Made by a program: the position numbers and the translations under genes. Shown piece after piece: positions 37,474 to 51,480 of a DNA stretch of 64,000 nt; positions within the stretch are counted from its first letter, which is position 1; every line of letters begins with the position of its first letter. The DNA comes from Helopsaltes ochotensis (taxonomy: Eukaryota > Chordata > Aves > Passeriformes > Locustellidae): positions 583,478-647,477 of the forward strand of contig VXBM01000217.1 of assembly GCA_013400155.1 (NCBI GenBank). The letters run 5' to 3'. Below the pieces are notes generated by a model. The model made no database searches, had not been told where the DNA came from, and worked only from the letters and a program-made list of their open reading frames with translations.

Positions 37474-40400
37474 GAGCTGATACATTTTTGAGGCACTTTT
37501 TCATTTAGGGCTATGGATATTTTGTCTTATCAGAAATTTCTTATTCCAGACCAGTATTCTTATTTCCTTCTTCACTGGTTAGCTGGCTCAGATAATATTA
37601 GGACAACTGTTTTACCTCTCTCTTATTAAGTTTCTCTTTCTTCAAAGTTCCAGCATCCCATTTGGTATGTATTAATATTTCTCTGCTTCATTCTCTCTGT
37701 GTGCTGCTTTGCATTTTTTATTGATTTTATTTAGTTGTGAAAGCTAGAAAATATTAGAGCTGTCAGCCATCTTTTGTCCATTTTGCAGTTAGTCTGTAGT
37801 GGCTCTGAAAGTTCTTGTGGAGTTAATAGATGCCCTGCAAAACCAGCCATTTCAAGCAGGCTCATTTTCTCTTTCACTGGCTATTTATATTTTTCACTTT
37901 ACTTTATAATTGCACTGACAAACTCATATTTTTTTGTTTAAAGTTCAGTGGTTCATCCTGCAAGATGAATTAAAATTATTTAATATCACAAAAGTTATGT
38001 GTAACTACTTCATTTTTTAAACTAAAAATTTAGGTTCTTACTTTGTTATGTGTTGCACAGGGAGTAAACTAAATAACATAAATGTCACATGGTTTATAGG
38101 ACAAATTCTGCTTTTGTATTCCTTCTGGACTGATCATCCATCATGGATAATATTCACTTATTTCTCTGCAAAGATATGAGTAGCTCCACTGTTCAAAATG
38201 CAGACTTGGAAGTACTGGGTTTCTAATGAAAGAGATTTTGGACTAAATTTGACCTGTTTGGACCATTTAGTGCTGATGGGGACATGTTAATTGCAAAAAT
38301 ACATATAGTATGTTCTATGAGTCTTTTTTTCCACATAATCTGTAAATAGGAAGGGTAGATATATTTCAGGGAAGTGCATATTTGACATCTGTGGGATTAG
38401 AAGATTGACTATTGACTTCAAAGAGAACTAAATGCTTTTAAACATCTTGCCTTTGATATTATTTTTGGAATGCTTGCATAGTTGGACAATGGTCAGTACA
38501 AATCTTTGAGACCAGAAATTGGCCCAAGTTCTCTGCCTTTTTTTTAGGGAGGTTTGCAGCTTTCAATTTGCTTTATCAGCAGAGCAGCTAGGTTCTGTTC
38601 TCTGAACTGAGGGTATTAAGATTTGGAAAAACCTGTGAAATATATGTAATTTTGCAGAACATGTAGAAAAGTTATATCAGAAACCACTAAAAAAAAAAAA
38701 ATGATTCAGAGATGTCTGTTGTGGCCTAATCCAGAACTCTTTGACACAGCACAGCCCCAGTGAGAAAGTTTTGTGCAAACTTTTGTACTGTTTAGTGGCT
38801 GATGACTCCACTTGGCTTGTGTTTGACTTAATTTTTAGCCTCTGGACAACACTGGTAAGGGAAGTGGTTATTCTACAATTATCATTCCCTGACAGCAAAA
38901 AGTCAATCTGGGCATTTGGAAATGATGCAGTAATTTCTTGACCCTCACAGCAAATCTCTCAGGGACTTTAGAGAGGCCATGGTCATGCAGAGGTCAGCTT
39001 CTATACTGTAAGGCTGCATCTTGATGTGGACTCAGAATCTACAGTACACAAGATGACTGTCACTGTGCTGTGTCTGTCAGTGTCTGCTCTGTGAACTTTC
39101 CAAGCTTCAGAGAGAAAACTTTCTCCTGCTTTGTCCCTTTTTACATAGTACAGGTGGTACATCATTAGAGCTTCTCCCTGTTCTCATTCCCCAAAACTTA
39201 TCCACATGACAATGAAATACTGTCTTCTGGAGAACAAGGAGAATTCAGTTGAGGAAAAAAGTCTTCCTCTTCCTGCACATGAGGCCTTAAAAGCACCTAG
39301 TACTGAGGGATCAGCCTTCAGTCAATTTGCTGCAGGCTGCTCAGCACTTTATTGCTGGACACCAAGGGACTGCACTCCTGACACAACAACCCTATTTGTA
39401 CAGAGGCCCAGTAGCCTTGAGCTTTTCAGTAAGGCCACTAGAGAGCCCCTGAGAAGGGCACTTTGCAGACCATGCAGGCAGCTTCTGGCGTAGCAGGAAT
39501 GAAAGGAAGGTCTACCCCAGAAGATGGAAAATTCCATCTGCTTATCTCTGAAGTATCATGCCTGACAGTTGCTTCTTTCATGCATTATTTGGAGGTTACA
39601 CCGATGCCTTCTGGAAGTGTCGAGTCAGCAGACTTGGTTTTCATGTGATGTTTACATATTCTTCTTATCACCTCAGGTATTATTTCACTTCCTTATCTTG
39701 AATGTGCTTGGTACATGAAGTTATCCGACCTCTGTTCTTCCTCTCTCCTCCTGCTTTCTTTCCTTGGCAGCTGTAATTTCTACATTTTCTTTCCATAATA
39801 AACTTCTGTGATGTAATTTCTTCTTTTTCAGTCCTATTGTAATTTGTACAGGTTTTTACTTGCCTGGAAAGTCATTCCTAAAATTTCAGTTGTCCCTACA
39901 GGAACTGTGGGTCTTGGCCCATTTATCTATCCATAATGTATAGTATGTATTACTGATATTTACATCTGACCTAATGATTTGTAGAATCACATGACAGAGA
40001 AGTTGCAGGGGAGAGAGGATGTCATATTCCCCTTCATTTTTTTCTGACAACTTCTGGCTTTGTTGCTATGTATTTCTAGTTGTCTGGTTTTAAATATCTC
40101 TTTCATATGCTCAATGTGTAACCCAATTTAATAACTTTCACTGTTTGAAAAAGATTTGTTTCTTTTTTCCTGACAAGAAGATCAACTTCTCCTTTCACAC
40201 CTTTTTTCTTTTCCTATATTTGCATTACCCCAAAACACCTTTCTACTGTCATATATTGTAAGATCAGTGTCAATCAAAAAGCTCTGCAGATAGGACTATA
40301 TGTTTTCAGTGTCTGAAAATTAGGGCATGAGCCTATACTCATTTTGTGCCAAATACCCTGAGTTTGTTTGGATTTTTATGTCTTAAAAGTGGCTCAATTT

Positions 40401-43400
40401 GCTTTTAGTGTTGGATGTCACATATAATGCATGCCCAGAAGAGACTGTTCTGATCCTTTTTAAAAATCCCTGCATTTCATATACCCAAGGATCACAGCTC
40501 TTCACCAGTGTTGAATTTGAAAGCCATTCACTTGAATAGCCAGCAGGAGCTCAAATCTTTTTCTGCATCTGCTTCCAGAGTAGACTCTCACCATGATCTC
40601 TGCCTCATTTTGTTCCTAGATGGATGAATGTAGAGCTGACTTTCTTGAACTAAACATTATTCTTTCCATGTACCTTCCCAAGTGATCCAAATCCAGAGGC
40701 AATCTGATCTTGTCATTATTTTGTGCTAGTCCAAATTTTATTTCAGTGCTGTCTTTCTAGGCTTCATTACAATTTTACCTGTCGATGTTAATTGTGCAAA
40801 AAGCTATTGCAAAAAACACAGTTCCAATTAGGGTGACACTGTATTATATGCTTCTTTTGGCTGGTCCTTTAAGTGTAGTATAAATCTATCATCACCCGTG
40901 GTGCCAGCAAAGTGATGTGCCCCTGGAGGCTGGAAGGCACCAGTGTCTTTATTTCCTTCATAAGATACTGTGAATCTCCAGTCAAGTGCAGTATAGGTGC
41001 TACTTCCCAGCTCTGCTTTCCCACCCCAACACCCATTTCTCTGACTACCCAGAGAGACCCATTTATTAGACATCTCTTTCAGCATTTCATTTTCAATTAT
41101 TTCTCTGGTATGGAATTTTCATCATATTCTAAAGCCGTCTCAATACATGAACAGGAACACTTCATCCAGACCTCTTGTACAGTTTTGGATGCAAGTTTTC
41201 CATACCTGTTTTTAGTTTTGTCTTTCAAAAATCTCTTGTTTCAGTAGCTGCTTAACCTGACCTTGTTGGGTTTTTTTCTTTGTGGTAGATGTGTGAAGTT
41301 TTTTTGATGTTGTTTTGTTCCTTAATTTCCTTGTGACAGGAGGGAAGTTTGTCTCTGGCTTCTTCTCAGCTATAGGATGAAGTTATATGGCATAGTTCTG
41401 GGATTTGTATTTTAGTAACAGTAACTGATTTTTTTTCTGGATATGGAATGCCTCTGATACTGGGATTCTTTTCACTCCTAGCACTATTAGAAATCTTACT
41501 GTCTTGAACTCTGCATTCCACTGATTTATGTCCTTTTGTCACGCTACAAAATTTCTATATACCTGGCTTGTTAACTTAGTTTCTTATGTATCGTTGTCCT
41601 TATTTACAGTAGAATTTGTGTACTTTATTTTGAACAAGTAAGAAGAACTTGTTTTCAGGTAAAAATTTTTTAATGTTGTTGTTCTTAACCTTCTAACTGA
41701 AGGTTCCCTTCTGTGCCACCTTCTTCTGCTTACAAGGAACAATTCTGGCAAAATGTATTTGGGATTATACTCTAGGGGACACTGCATGCTGTTTTCTGAT
41801 ATGATTAATCAGCTGAAATGCACAAAACTTTTTAGTCTGAAGAAATCCATTTTGAAAGGGTGTCTGTTTGGTTACAACCCAGATAGCAAGGTGAGGCTTT
41901 CCCCCTTCCCTCACAGGTAGAGATTTCACCAAGTACAAAGGGGAAATACGGGTTAGCAATACTAAGACATGAAAGTAGGGGAGGTAGTCCGGCTGAGCAG
42001 TCAGGCTTTGATTTGTAAGCCACATGTATGTGCATGGAACATGACAGGGCTTTTGAAGCCAGAGGCAAATGCAGGCTGCAAAGGTGCTGCACAGAGCTCC
42101 GGAAATAGACGACTTGGTTTTTGAAGGGCAGCCCCCAAACCCCACTGTATACGGATAACTGCTAGGCAAATGTGGCCATGGGGAGGTGTGGCCAAGGGTT
42201 GCAAGAGGAGGGGCTCATCAGTTGTACTCAACACATGAAGACCCCAGCACAGTGAAGAGAATGAAGAAAACAAAGTGTGATGCCATCATGGCACAAGGCT
42301 CAAAACCACCACGCTGTGACAGCAGTGATCTCCCTTCCTTTGGATTGTGATTTCATTTAGAGGGTCTTCACATAGATAGCAATGCAGATGAGATGCACTT
42401 TGCAGGGTTGAAATAAAATCAAGAAGAAATCAAAATGCTGGGAAGCCATCTAGGAGATGCAAACATGCCTACACGAGGTCATCTTTCTGCTATGCTGATC
42501 TTGGAGGGTCTCTGTGTAAGGAGAGTCCATTCAGGGGTCAGGATATGCTGTGATTTACCCAAAGTGCCTAAGTGCCTCTGGTAATTTCATTCCCCATACC
42601 ACTGAACAACAGCATTGGCTATCCTGGGAGCTATCCATGGGAAGGGTTATTATTAATCACAGGTTAATTGCTTCTTGTTTTGAAGTACTGGAATAGGGGC
42701 ACTTCCAAGAGTTAGGAACAACTCAAGAAGAAGGATTAAAAGTGTCCTATTGGTATTTGCTTTGGCATATGCAGAAGTGAAAAATAAAAATTCTTGGATG
42801 TGGCCCAGTTTAATTTTAGGTCAGAGAAAGCTCTATAGTCTTCAAACCTGGCTAAATTAATTTTAATCCTGCAGGTTTGGCCACTTTATGATCAAACCAA
42901 CTTGTCTGTAAAATATGTCATCCATTTTAAGGGTTTTCTTAAAGGAAGAAATATGGGAATGAACAGCTCTGATTTCTTTAGTTCTCTAAAGTGTAAAGCT
43001 ATTTTTATTTTAAATTTTTAAAAATAATTCTTTCTCTCATGTACAATACTCTCTGCCAAACCAGGCACCTCAGCACTGTAAAAACCAGAAACTTTTCCAA
43101 ATGCTTCTAGGTAGCTTGAAGTGAGGTTGTGTAGGTGCCATGTCTTTAGTTATAAAATATTATAGAAAGAATTCTGATGGGAGAGAAAAACTCTTAGGTT
43201 TTTTTTCAGAGGAAATGCCTTTACATAAACCCTTACATACATAGGAGCAGGAGGGTCTAATGAAAAAATACAAAATATTGATATTTTTAAATACATATTT
43301 ACAATGTGTATTTTAACGGGACTTAACGAATATAAACCAGTTCATTTGCTACCTGCAAAGATATTGTCTGGTTTTATTTTTAATGCCTATGGGTAGGTAG

Positions 43401-46400
43401 CAGGAAATTGGTACTTCTTATGTGAATCCTAATACATGGAAATATTTTCATTACTGTATTCATTTGGAAATTCTATACTTGTGCTGGAAAAAGGAAATAA
43501 TAGGCTGAAGTACCACTGGTATGATTATTTATAACAAACATTAAAGTTTTTGCATCACTGTTCCTCAGCTGGAGGAACTCAGGATTACTTGACTTGCTGC
43601 TTTCATTCCGTTTGATTTTCTTGGGTTTTTGGTGTTTTATTAATGGGAGACTGGGTGGTGTATTGAGTGTAAACCATCATTGCCAGTAGCTCTTAAAACT
43701 TTTCCATTTTTTGACAAAAATTCTCATGGTGTTATAGTGGTATGATTTTTAAAAGATTTGGTTCTGTTTAATGATTGATATCAAACAGTTGGTCTTTTTT
43801 ACCTTTGTCTTTTAAAATTCTCATAGGTAAGAAAGTGACAGTAAATCAGCATCCACTGAGTGCAAAGAGATGTTTTGGTCAGATTTAAACACCTACTCCC
43901 AGGCTTTCTGTGCAAAGAGGGTCTTGGCTCTCATGGACACCTGCAAAATATTTCCTAAAGCGAGACAGCTATCAAATATCAGTTGGAAGCAAGTAATTCT
44001 CCGGTAATGCAATCTGAAAAACTGTTGAATCTGATCCCTCCATAGCAAGCTGCAGGGTAACACACTGCTCAGTGCCGTCTTCCCTGGATGTAGTGCAGCA
44101 AATAGAAGCACAGTTGTAAGGTAAGACATACAAATATCAAGTGTTTCCAACTCTCAATGCCTGCATGTGATCAGTAGAAGGATCACAGATTCACTAGCTC
44201 ATGATGTGAACTTGAAAACCTGCTGAGGTTTGGTTTGGCCAATCACTGTTTGAAACAGGTGTGGGTAAATACATTTTCCAAAAGTGGCTTTTATTTGCTC
44301 AAGCAAGAGACAGATGTTTTGAGTTCTTACCAATTACAGGCCTAGAGTATAAAAAACTCTGGGTCCCTGGTTCTGATTTTGACCTTTCCATTCATAAGAG
44401 AAAGACTGAACTCTCTGAGAATATACTAACACATGGAAACGAATTATTTGCTCTCACTTTTGCTCCACAGACTATCAAAAAGTAAATTTACACTACACAC
44501 TCTGGATTCAAGAAATGTAAAATAAAAAAGCAATGTATACACACATTGAAGAATATGTTTTAGGAGAAAGGCAGCACTTTAGTATTTGGCATTAGTAAAT
44601 AAACATTGTAGTAATTTTGATCAAGAGTGACTATGGGATTCATTCACATGGGATGAATATTATTCATTTATGTCCCTGTTTCACTAACACTACACCATAT
44701 ATGATAGTCTAGGATAATCAGCCAACAAGGCATATTTTAACTGCCATGAAAGATAGGCAACATGGCAGTTTAAATACCAAAGCTTGTAAGTGAGCTGCAT
44801 GCTTTACATGGCATGGCCGTTTCTGGGTTCCAAGGCCATCAGCTTACTTTGTGAGAAGAGGACTTTGCATGCTGGAGAATGTGGAGTCAAAACTGCTGTC
44901 TCTGAGGATTACTGCTGTGTAGGAGAGAAGGTGTAGGGCAAGTGGGTTGTGGAAAACTGATGGAAACATCTCTGCTCCACCCCCATCAGAGCATAGGAGA
45001 AGCTTAGAGGTCCAAGGTGAGACCCCACAGAGATTTGTCAAAAATTAGGCAGGCTCGCATTTTGGATGCATCCATAGCCTACATCACCATCCATGATCTG
45101 GGACTTGGGACTGGAAATAGGATGGATACCCAGAGGTCCCAGTCATGGAGAAGCTGCAGGAGTATGTGTCACTGTTACGACTTCACTCTAACAGGCACAA
45201 AACTGGGCTAGAATATCTAGACAAAGTACTCTCAGCCCTGTAGCTCTCTTTGATGTGCAGAAAATTAACTGCCCAAGGGTCAGCAACATTTTCAAGCAGC
45301 CTTACCATGAGGTGCAGCTCTAATGGAGACTAGGGTCATCTGCCTCTCCCAGTCTCCATGTTCACTTGTGCAAGGTCAGGCAATGCGACAATGCAGCTGC
45401 TGGCCGCTTGAGTGCCTGGGAAGGAAAGATACAGGGTTTCAACTTTGAATTCCCAGCACTGTCATTTGAAGGACCTTGTCATCCCCCTTGCTTGAAGCCA
45501 ACCAACTTGCTTTATTTAGAGAAAATTTTATTGTATTTTTTAAGGAAAAAAGTCTTTGCTAACCAAACTTTGATTGTGTTGTGCTTGCGTTGTGCTAGCT
45601 CTCCAGCAACTTTGATGTGTGGAAAGTAATCAGCCCTGGAGTTTTAATAATATGTGAAACGCAGCCTTGCTCTGCAAGTGGATGGGACTGTAATAGAGTC
45701 TACTAAAACTATTCCTGCCAAAAAAAACACCAGGAGAGTGTTTTTTCATATACCAAAGTCTCACTTTAGCACTTGCCAGGGAACACTTTCCTCCTCCTAT
45801 CTTCTGCCTATACTGGACAAATAAAAAGGGCACAGCAGTACTGGAGGACTGCCCGAAAGGTTGTGGACTGCAGTCCTTAGTGCAGCATTCTCTGTATGCT
45901 CAGGAAGGGCTTTACTCTTTCATTTCACAGCTTTTATAAGACCTTGGGGTTGGGGCCTGCATTCTTCTGCAGTAAGCTCACAAAATTGGATTCCCTTTGG
46001 ACTTGCAAACCTTGGCCACATTCATATTTTATGTGAGCCACTGTGCACAACTGATTCTTCTGGTGTTTATTTTTCTTGATTTAAAATAATTCTTATTTCC
46101 CTATGAGGAAACCTTGCCTGTTAATGACTGCTAGCTGTAGCATGCCATCAACTATCCTCAGGTCTTCTCCCATGGCTCTGTCTCATCTCATCCATCACCT
46201 CCAGACATAAGGTCAGGGGTTACATGAAGTGGAGGAAAAAAATTACACTTGTGAAGAACTGAATTGTTTTGCTTTAAAATGTTGTCCTGAGGTTACCCAT
46301 AGAGGCCTCCTTGGCTCAAGTGGTCTTCTCTCCTGTAGGAATGGAAACTCAAAATTTCCCAGTGGTTAAATCATAACTTTGAGCATCCTGATAACAAAAA

Positions 46401-47607
46401 CATATGCTACCATACTGACTGGAGATAATTAGGAGATGCTCTTTGCAGCTGTGTCACTGTATTTATCCATGTGGATTTTTGAGGGTGTATATGTTTCTCT
46501 CTGTGTGTTTGTAGTTACAAATGTCTGTGAAAGTGGGATGAGAACCAGGATCTAGATCTGTTCCTCACAGCCCCTTTGCCCCTCCGAGATAGCACCTAGA
46601 GCCTTGATCCAAGGCCAGGAGTAATTAGAGGAGTTGGTTCTTCCCTCACACCAAGATGGGGAGCAGCCAGGAGCAGCAGTGAGATAATGGTAGGTCTCAG
46701 AGTTCCAGATGGATGGGACAGGTTATTCCCACAGACTGGTGCAAGTTCAAAGTACCATTTTCCTTTGGCTATGAAATTTGCACCTCTAGCTTACTTTTGA
46801 ACCCACCAACCTTACATTACAAGATACTTACCTTCAGGAGAATCTCCCAGTCCTTCTGAAAGAGCATTTTGCAACCAGACAAAAAACCCCAGGTATTCTG
46901 GATACCAACCAGAAACCTTTGCTTGTGTAGCCATTGCTTTTAAGGTGAGGAATAGTCACTTCTCATTGATTAGACTTGCAGTGATGACCTTGGTGATTAT
47001 CCTATATTATTTGAGAATATTATCATGAGTCTTCTAGAAATATATGGAACCCATTGGCTAATCTTTGATAAGATTTACCATCCTCTACCTTATAGAAAAA
47101 GACACTTGTGATGCCTGATGGACAAGAGAATTCCTGCCATGATCTGATATTTAATCTTTTTGCAAAGATGAGTTTTGCATTCCACTTCTGATTTTTCTTT
47201 TCTTATTTTTTCCCCATGACATGTAGTAATTGTTTTTTCTTATTTATTTTTTATCATGCAGATAGACAAAATGTTTATCTCTGCTAAGCTGCTGTTGTAG
47301 AATGTAGACACTTTTCTAAATTTGATATTACCTGTTTTCATCTAAATTTTGGAAGACAACCTAAATCAAACTAAACACTGACATCTAATATCAACTAACA
47401 TCAATTTTCTACCTCCCATAGTCTGGTCAGATGTAGAGATGCTTTCATTTGTCATAAGTCATACTGCTTTCTCCAATGTCTTTGTGCTTCACTTATGAAA
47501 ATGCAGTTGTAAAGTACTACAAGGGAAACACCCTGTCAATATCTAGGTGCAAAGCAACAAACACTTTTTATGCACACTCAGCAATTGGTGGTCAACTTCT
47601 GGTTCCA
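37474..47607. other. Unassigned DNA, no gene seen
   Basis: Ten kilobases without a recognisable exon, RNA gene or young repeat. The part from 37.5 to about 41.7 kb is T-rich on the plus strand. An A13 run occurs at about 38689-38701. Moderately GC-richer patches near 42000-42300 and 44850-45500 could hide old repeats or regulatory DNA, but nothing specific is identifiable. Confidence 0.55.
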
Positions 47608-47669
47608 CTGATATTCATTATATTATATTATAATATTATTATATTATCATGAATTTCTGATATTCATTA
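47608..47669. repeat. 13-bp direct repeats around an AT-only core
   Basis: The 13-mer 'ctgatattcatta' occurs at 47608-47620 and again at 47657-47669. Between them lie 36 bases made mostly of TATTA words. It may be a slippage product or the footprint of a small insertion. Confidence 0.9.
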
Positions 47670-47800
47670 AAGCCGAATTGAAACAAATAACCTTGTAAGT
47701 TTTTAGAGAAATTGAAGGTTTTCTCAAGCTGAAATGCAGGTGAACAGCGAACAGAGACTGATAGTATTTATACAAGCTGTCAAGTAGAAGGAATTTTTGA

Positions 47801-47834
47801 GTTGTTGTTGTTATTGTTGCTGTTGTTGTTGTTT
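47801..47834 (+). repeat. (GTT)n imperfect microsatellite
   Basis: About 11 GTT-type trinucleotides with ATT and GCT variants, G/T-rich on the plus strand. Confidence 0.9.
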
Positions 47835-50800
47835 AAATGATCCAGACAGCTTTTATCTTCCTTTGAACTGACAGAGTGGCCTTGACAAGATGAAGAAGAC
47901 CTATTGGGTTACCCATAGATAAACAAATGCATAAACATCTTTAAAAGAAAGAAATTACTTCTGTTTATGAGTTGAAATTTATAATACATTGTTTTATTGA
48001 TGCAAATTACCTCTTTAATTATTTCTTTTTTAATGGTCCTTCTTAAGAGTGGAGTTTGAGGAAACTCTACTATCGTAAATCTTATGACTATATGAAGACT
48101 GTGCTGGAGTATTGCCATGGTACTTTGACACATTATCATCCAGGTAAATGATCCAAGTGTTGAAATTCAGTGTGGAGTGATGGCTTTTGTAAGCTGCCAT
48201 GTGTTTTAGCCCTTCTGGAAACTACAGCATTATCTCATGGTATGTCTCTTGGAGAGGAATGGAAGGAGACAAGGGAAAAGAGAATATGGGCTTTGTATGA
48301 TATTTAGTAATGATATTTAAACTAAAGCTATAAATGAAGAAAAGCTTCCTTGTAAGCTTGTACAATTAAGACCCATACTGTTTCTAAACCTTTTTTCTTG
48401 CTTTATAATTTTATGATGAAAAGCATTACCATTGGTTTTGGAGTTGTGTAATAACTCTAGTAGCCACAAAGAGAACAAAACATTGTTTATTTACTTGTGA
48501 AACAAATTATGCCCCTCTACAAACTTCACTGTATAATTTGTACTGGATTGGTTGTTTACAAGTATGCATATGCCAGTTTAAGTACTCCTCTCTCCCTAGA
48601 TTTCGAATAGCCATACAAGTGGCTATGACTTTAGTGAAACAGTTGCAGTTCATTTTATCTCCAAAAGTCAGAAATAATTTGTCATAACAGAGTCTCCCAT
48701 TCAAATTTGCAGTCAGTGCCTATAACAAACAAAACATGGCTATCAGAATTTAAAGAGATAGCATTATAGTAAGAAACTGAATACTTTTGAATGTGATTTA
48801 ATAACATTATAAATTTCTCCCCATTTATCACTTGTGGTTCATTTTATTTACCAAAAACAGTGGACAGTTATTGGTTAAACTGGTACATACCATGGGTTCC
48901 CTACCAAGAGCACTTCTTTTGAAATATACCCTTGACATTTTCACTTACTTTCTGTGTATTTGCATGCTGCTTTTATATGTATTTTCCTAGCTCAAACATA
49001 CAGATACTATTCAGCACAGCCACAACTGCAACTGGACATTTCATAATTTCTGCTTACATTTGCACTGGTATCAGCCTCACCCCACTGAAAAATGCACAGT
49101 GTTTCTCCAAATGATAGTTTTCGGAAATCTGACCACAACTCGCTACAGGCTCTCAAAGCTAATGCTAAAAACTTGCCGAGTTATCAGTTCATATCAGGTG
49201 AAAACAACCTAGTTTTGCCCTTGTTTATTATTATGTGTGCTGGGTGAGTTCTAAGAAGATAAGGCATCTGCTTTCTGTTGATTATACCATCCGTACCACC
49301 TCAATTGAACCTAAATGGGGAAATCTCATCTGGAGTGAAATAGTATCTATTAAGAAAAACACAATCAAGATTTTACACCAAAGCAAATCCTTCCCATGGT
49401 GGATAGTTTTCTGCCTCATTGTATAGGAGGTTCCATTGGGATGATGGTGTCCTCTTCCATATCTTGTTACAGGGTTGACTCCTGTACTCTGGGGTTCCCA
49501 GGTAAGCCTGTGTAGGTGAAAAGACCTTATCTACCCCTTACACATCTGGACCCCTCACAAATTATTCTGGGCAAGGGCAGTGAAGTTGTTATGAGTTTGA
49601 TCCTGTGCCAAGGTCCATGGGTTACAGGGACAAAACCTGGCCTGAGGACTAGTCTGAGCCTCCAAAACCTTAAATGCATCCTTCATCTTTGCTTTCTTCC
49701 TGTCTTATTTCTCACTGCTGGTCTTCAGATCCACATCTCGGGGATCCCAACTTCTGTGTCTTTGCATCTTTTCTGAGCCTCAGAAAAGTCTGTGCAGACT
49801 GTCAAAACTGCTGCTATAGGCTTTCTTCCCTGGAGACTTGGTTTGCTTGAAGGGTTGGATGGGATGGATGCTATGGCTCTTAAGAAGGAGTATTGAACAA
49901 CTGAAAATTAAAGGCATGAGTGCTTCTGTATATTTACATATGTGTATGAAAGAGATGGATAGTCTTTGCATGTCTTATTTGAGGAAGTATTGAAGTGTCA
50001 CGGACTCCACTGATGCTCAGTAGTCCCTTCCCATTCCTCTCAAACACTAAAGCCACCTGAGGATCTAGCCCAGCTCTCAAACATTTTGCATGTTTCCACC
50101 ACCAGTGCATAAAATAACTTTACTGCAAACACTGTCAGAAGTGTGATGGATATGTGGGCAAGTCCAGTTTTCAGAGTGTACTAAGTTTTTCGTGTTCACT
50201 ACTAAGTTCTGCATCATATGTAGCAAAGGGGGCAGAAAGAGAGAGACAAAAGGTTTTCTCAGACACCAACAGGGTTTCTTGGACACCAAATAAGGCTTTT
50301 TAGTGTTTTGCCTTTTGCCCTTGTGTAGTTTAGGTTTTCTGTCAATGAAAGTGCTGACATTACTCCAGGAGGGCTTGTTTCCAGTTGTGCCTATGCTGAT
50401 GGATGAGATTGAAACAGGTCAGCTCAGCTTTATCATGTCCTTCAACAATGTCTGTAATGAGGCAGGGAGGAACATGCTGGGAATTCAAGGGGCAGAGGTT
50501 TTTCTCTCTACTCTTTGATGCTTGGTTGGAAATATCAGAGGAAAATAAGAAGGTGTTTTAACAGAAAGCATTTTTAAGGAAGTTACACCACACCTGATCG
50601 CTACTTATATCTTCTTTTGCCACAGGTCTGCAGGAGGCACTTACGGCATTAAAAATGAAACTCATGGGAGCAAATGTGGAAGGGAACATTTGTAACATGC
50701 TTCATTTTCTATGAAAGCAAATAATAAGCAGGCAAAACTATCACTGACAGGATTTAAGACATGCTGGTAGAAGTCCCTGAGTTAGATGGCTTAGGGAATA

Positions 50801-50963
50801 AGGCAGACAAAAAACTTCAGTCATGCCAGGTCATCTTATCATTAGGACCACTTCTCCCTTTCAGTCTTATGGTGCTTGGGACAGAGACCCTGTCCTTATG
50901 CAGTTTTTTGGACTGGACTGACAGTCTGTTTTCTCTCTTTTTCTTCTAAGACCTATAGTTCCA
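47835..50963. other. Unassigned DNA with one splice-like micro-segment
   Basis: No recognisable gene or repeat. The segment 49473-49501 is bordered by strong splice-like signals and is discussed in the findings. Otherwise only short chance open frames. Confidence 0.55.
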
Positions 50964-51004
50964 GTCTCTCTCTCTCTTTTTTTTTTTTAAAAATATTATT
51001 GTTA

Positions 51005-51044
<40 letters not shown>

Positions 51045-51057
51045 ACTATTATTATTT
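50964..51057. repeat. Compound microsatellite (CT)n-T12-(ATT)n
   Basis: A CT run (about 50965-50978) passes into a T run (to 50988), then into ATT/GTT trinucleotides from about 50995 to 51056, about 20 units with GTT and ACT variants. It is likely length-polymorphic. Confidence 0.95.
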
Positions 51058-51179
51058 CTGAGGATTCTGCACACTCCTATACAGGAGCAGACCAGCTCTG
51101 AAAACAAAAGTATGTAGCATTGAAATATATACTATCTATCTGATATTTTCATCTGAAATACATCTATAGATATATATTT

Positions 51180-51480
51180 CATGGAACAAGATTAAAGATT
51201 TTCCATAGAGGCTCTCACCTCCTATTTTTCAGTCTGTCCTTTATTCTTGAGATGTTTCCATGGGAGTCCCAGGAGGAAGAGAGAGCAAGAGCAGGAAGAA
51301 CAGGGGTTTATCTAGCTTTTGGCTTATGGGAGATAACTGGCACAGAGCCAATAGGGTCTGGGAGGAAAGAGGGTCAAACTGTCTGTCTAGGGGACTCAGG
51401 GGTATTCCTGGGGGAAACCATTCCCCAAGGGATTACAATATGGCCTTTGCTCTTCAGGGCTACAGACATCATTTTTTGTG
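51180..51480 (-). mobile_element. LTR-like block, boundaries unresolved
   Basis: On the minus strand the order is: a CCTATTGGCTC box (rc of the CCAAT at 51348-51352), an AGATAAACC element that could act as a degenerate TATA box (near 51306-51316), a pyrimidine-rich stretch, and AATAAA (rc of 51240-51245). The distance from CCAAT to poly-A signal is about 107 bases, close to that in the block at 24690-25175. No termini or target duplication were found, so this is only a candidate. The plus-strand open frames at 51252-51557 would then be accidental. Confidence 0.35.

Noticed and set aside
40828..41085. 85-codon minus frame with a superficially protein-like composition
   Set aside because: No family recognised, no convincing splice borders, and an overlapping plus frame of similar length.
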